Positions 62,118-64,000 of a DNA stretch of 64,000 bases are shown here, piece after piece (position 1 is the first letter of the stretch; every line of letters starts with the position of its first letter). The stretch comes from Streptomyces griseofuscus (GTDB taxonomy: Bacteria; Actinomycetota; Actinomycetes; Streptomycetales; Streptomycetaceae), in the NCBI RefSeq assembly GCF_014673495.1, contig NZ_CP051006.1, positions 7,997,001 to 8,061,000 of the forward strand, read 5' to 3'. Below the pieces are notes generated by a model. That model saw only the letters and a list, made by a program, of their open reading frames with translations, was not told where the DNA came from and ran no database searches. Both the position numbers and the translations under genes were made by a program.

Positions 62118-62432
62118 TCAGCTCTCCGGCAGCGACACGAGTGCGGCCATCCGCCGCAGGCGTCGGAAGTACTCGATCTCCTCGGTCCCGGTGAGCAGGG
62201 GAAGAACCTGGTCCAGTTCCAGGACGCACCGTTCGGCGATCTCCAGGCGCCGCGTGTCGGGGGAGCCGGCGCGGTTGAGCCAGGAGGAGACGCAGCCGGC
62301 GATGCTCGCGTCGAGCAGCACCATGTCGATGCCGGCTCGCTCGGCGCCCCGTAGGCCGACTGGGAAAGGCGCGGCCATATGGGCCCGCCACAGGTCGGTC
62401 AGGGTGGTTCGGTGATCGCTTGCCTCGGGCAT
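62118..62432 (-). CDS. Conserved hypothetical protein, 104 residues
   Basis: A helical soluble protein beginning MPEASDHRTTLTDLWRAHMA. The middle MVLLDASIAGCVSSWLN and the part around LEIAERCVLELDQVLPLL look like a compact helical fold with two cysteines. No characterised family is recognised, but similar proteins are common in Streptomyces. It starts 4 bases after the stop of the disrupted GNAT gene. Confidence 0.75.
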   Translation of the reverse strand: MPEASDHRTTLTDLWRAHMAAPFPVGLRGAERAGIDMVLLDASIAGCVSSWLNRAGSPDTRRLEIAERCVLELDQVLPLLTGTEEIEYFRRLRRMAALVSLPES

Positions 62433-62436
62433 CCGC

Positions 62437-62988
62437 TCAGCTTCCCCTCAGGTCGTCCGCGACCAGTGAGAACAGGACCAGGTCGACCCGCCCGTCATGC
62501 ACGAACCCGGCGTTGCGCAGGATGCCCTCGTGCCGGAAGCCGGCCGCGAGGGCGGTCTTCCGGGAGGCGGTGTTGGCGGTGGCGGCACGCAGTTCGAGGC
62601 GTTCGAAGCGGTGGTCGGTCAGCGCCCACTGGGCCAGGGCGCGAGTCGCCTCGGCGGCGATGCCGTGGCCGCGGGCCCACGGGGAGACCCACTAGCCGAC
62701 CTCGCTCGTCCGCCCCCGCCAGTCGGTCTTCTTCAGCCCGACGGTGCCCATCAGCCGGTCGGCGCGGGTGTCGGTGACGGCGAAGTGGATGCCGTCACCG
62801 GACTCGCGCAGGCCGGGGGAGACGGACGCACACCACGCGGCGGCGGCGTCCAGGGTGTACGGGCGGGGGAGCGGGAGCCAGCGCTGGGTGAGCACGTCGG
62901 CGCAACTCGCCTGTGTGTCCTGTGCGTCGGCGGCCGTGAACGGGCGGAGGAGCAGGCGGTCCGTGTGCAGCACTGTCTCCGGGAACAT
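62437..62988 (-). pseudogene. GNAT acetyltransferase (RimJ-like) with internal amber codon
   Basis: The frame from ATG 62988 encodes a normal RimJ/RimL-type GNAT: LHTDRLLLRPFTAADAQD, then HFAVTDTRADRLMGTVGL. At 62694-62692 a TAG replaces what should be a Tyr codon in the family motif EVG-Y-WV. The same frame continues without error to a stop at 62437 with WVSPWARGHGIAAEATRAL, the acetyl-CoA loop, and GFRHEGILRN. One base change (TAC or TAT to TAG) explains it. It is either a very young pseudogene or a base-call error. Confidence 0.85.
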
Positions 62989-63010
62989 CCGTCCATCCGT
63001 CCGTGGGTGA

Positions 63011-63442
63011 TCATATGGCGCGGCCGAATGTAACAGGCCCGCTCCATGACCGCGGCGGGCCCTCAGTGCTCGTGGGCCCCGGAACTCCGCGTCCCTGTGA
63101 CGTGCACCGTGAACGCCGCCGTACGGACCTTCCCCTCCAGAGGTCCTCCGGATGCTCGATGCCGACCGACATCCGCACGGTGCCCGCGCCCATCCCGGAG
63201 GCGAACGCGATCGCCGCGGCCCCGCCCTCCAGACCGGCCGGCGTCTGCTCCAGCGCCCGCACGGCGGGGTTGCCGCGCCGGGAGTAGACGTACGCCCCGT
63301 CCGGTCCGCTCATGGCCTCGGCCGGTTCGGCGGCGGAGTCGAAGGCGAAGGCCGAGGACTGGACGATCGGCACGCTCAGCGGCCGACCGCCGCTCGTCGG
63401 GGGTTCGTGCCGCACCTGTACGGCGCGGGTCTGGATGTCCAT
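63011..63442 (-). pseudogene. Cys/Met-metabolism PLP enzyme remnant with deleted core
   Basis: From ATG 63442 (GGAAGGAG, 7 bases) the frame gives the N-terminus of a cystathionine gamma-synthase/methionine gamma-lyase-type enzyme: PLSVPIVQSSAFAFDS, YVYSRRGNPAVRALEQ, then AAAIAFASGMGA. This joins directly to the family's C-terminal motif VRMSVGIEHPEDL. About 270 residues, with the PLP-binding lysine, are missing. The tail after HPEDLW is unrelated sequence. Confidence 0.82.
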
Positions 63443-63581
63443 GGGACGACTCCTTCCGTGCATGGGACAGGGCCGCCCGTTCCGGTTGCCCGGGGCCGGA
63501 CGGCCCGTTGAGGGGGTTGGTTGTCCAGGGGGGCGGGGCTCGGCCGTCGCCGCCGTTCCGGTCCGCCGTGCGTGCTGCCCG

Positions 63582-64000
63582 TCAGACACCGGCCCGTTCG
63601 CCGGATGCCTCCTGTGCGGCGCCCGGCTGTGGCGCCGCCGCGTTCTCGCCCCGCATGGCGAGCAGCGTGACCAGACCGCCCACGGCGGCGATCGCCGCGG
63701 CCCAGATGAACGCCGCGCTGAAGCCGTCGGTCAGGGCGGGCAGATCGCCCAGCTTTCCCGCGCCCTCCGAGGTGGCCACGGCGGTCAGCGCCGCGAGGCC
63801 GAGGGCGGAACCCACCTGGTACGTGGTGTTGACGATGCCGGAGGCCAGACCCGCCTGCTCCTGCGGGGCGCCGGACATCGCGGCCATCATCGCGGGGATG
63901 TAGGCGAGCGACATGCCGAGGGCGGCGACCAGCGACGCGGGCAGGACGTCGACCACGAAGGTGCCCGTGGGCTGCACCTGGGCCAGCCACACCAGACCCG
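63582..64000 (-). CDS. MFS transporter (DHA2-like), C-terminal part, cut by window edge
   Basis: The last 136 or so residues of an MFS exporter. VAALGMSLAYIPAMMAAMSG, EQAGLASGIVNTTYQVGSALGLA (broken over the motif), and the final helix FIWAAAIAAVGGLVTLLAMRG match the C-terminal helices of DHA2-type drug exporters. The gene continues past base 64000, so its start and substrate are unknown. A short disordered tail ends the protein. Confidence 0.88.
   Translation of the reverse strand, partial: GLVWLAQVQPTGTFVVDVLPASLVAALGMSLAYIPAMMAAMSGAPQEQAGLASGIVNTTYQVGSALGLAALTAVATSEGAGKLGDLPALTDGFSAAFIWAAAIAAVGGLVTLLAMRGENAAAPQPGAAQEASGERAGV

Overview
The window is high-GC actinobacterial DNA, almost certainly Streptomyces. 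The signs are strong third-position GC bias, frequent GTG starts with GGAGG-type ribosome binding sites, many secreted hydrolases, paired DasR-type boxes in front of a chitinase, and several promoters that look leaderless. About 58 intact or edge-cut protein genes, one tRNA-like gene and six degraded genes are supported. No rRNA, CRISPR array, insertion sequence or phage module was seen. The mix of secreted enzymes, paralogues of housekeeping genes (Clp, Gre, GlpD, CtaG) and pseudogenes suits a chromosome-arm or accessory region; that placement is an inference.

Left part (0-16 kb): a GNAT, a secreted SGNH esterase, an SDR with a divergent MmyB-like regulator, a Tat-lipoprotein deacetylase, a DMT permease, and a secreted GH18 chitinase preceded by two abutting DasR-like sites. 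Then comes a complete polyamine-type ABC importer (ATPase, binding lipoprotein, two permeases). It is divergent from a GntR regulator and a free-standing cache-domain protein, with a dyad in the shared promoter. A GCS2-family ligase follows.

Middle part (16-38 kb): an ABC exporter; a YheO-type regulator with a PLP threonine/hydroxyaspartate dehydratase; and a WGR/beta-propeller protein. Next is a divergent lipid-type locus: TetR plus GlpD on one side, an alkyl-DHAP-synthase-like flavoprotein plus a diacylglycerol kinase on the other. Then a degenerate Nudix protein, an FlK-like thioesterase, a DyP peroxidase followed by a ClpC-like AAA+ unfoldase without a visible ClpP loop, a Gre factor, a YdeI-like protein, a frameshifted esterase, a ClC channel, a GNAT/XRE-cupin divergent pair, CtaG and a gutted P-type ATPase.

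Right-centre (38-58 kb): an immunity-like protein, a PIG-L deacetylase, a trehalose-type GH65 phosphorylase coupled to beta-phosphoglucomutase, a class II tRNA-like gene with an abnormal anticodon arm, and a coupled pair of secreted hydrolases (beta-lactamase fold and tripeptidyl aminopeptidase). Next are a tandem GNAT, an ABC-2-like operon ending in a large secreted propeller/phosphoesterase, and a MarR-MFS operon whose transporter carries C-terminal carboxypeptidase-regulatory repeats. An SDR behind a MerR-type promoter closes this part.

Right end (59-64 kb): an 11-residue-repeat protein with an exact 180-bp internal duplication, small membrane and zinc-ribbon proteins, and a run of decayed genes: undecaprenyl-diphosphate-synthase-like, squalene/phytoene-synthase-like, a GNAT with an amber codon, and a Cys/Met PLP enzyme with its core deleted. 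The window ends inside an MFS transporter.
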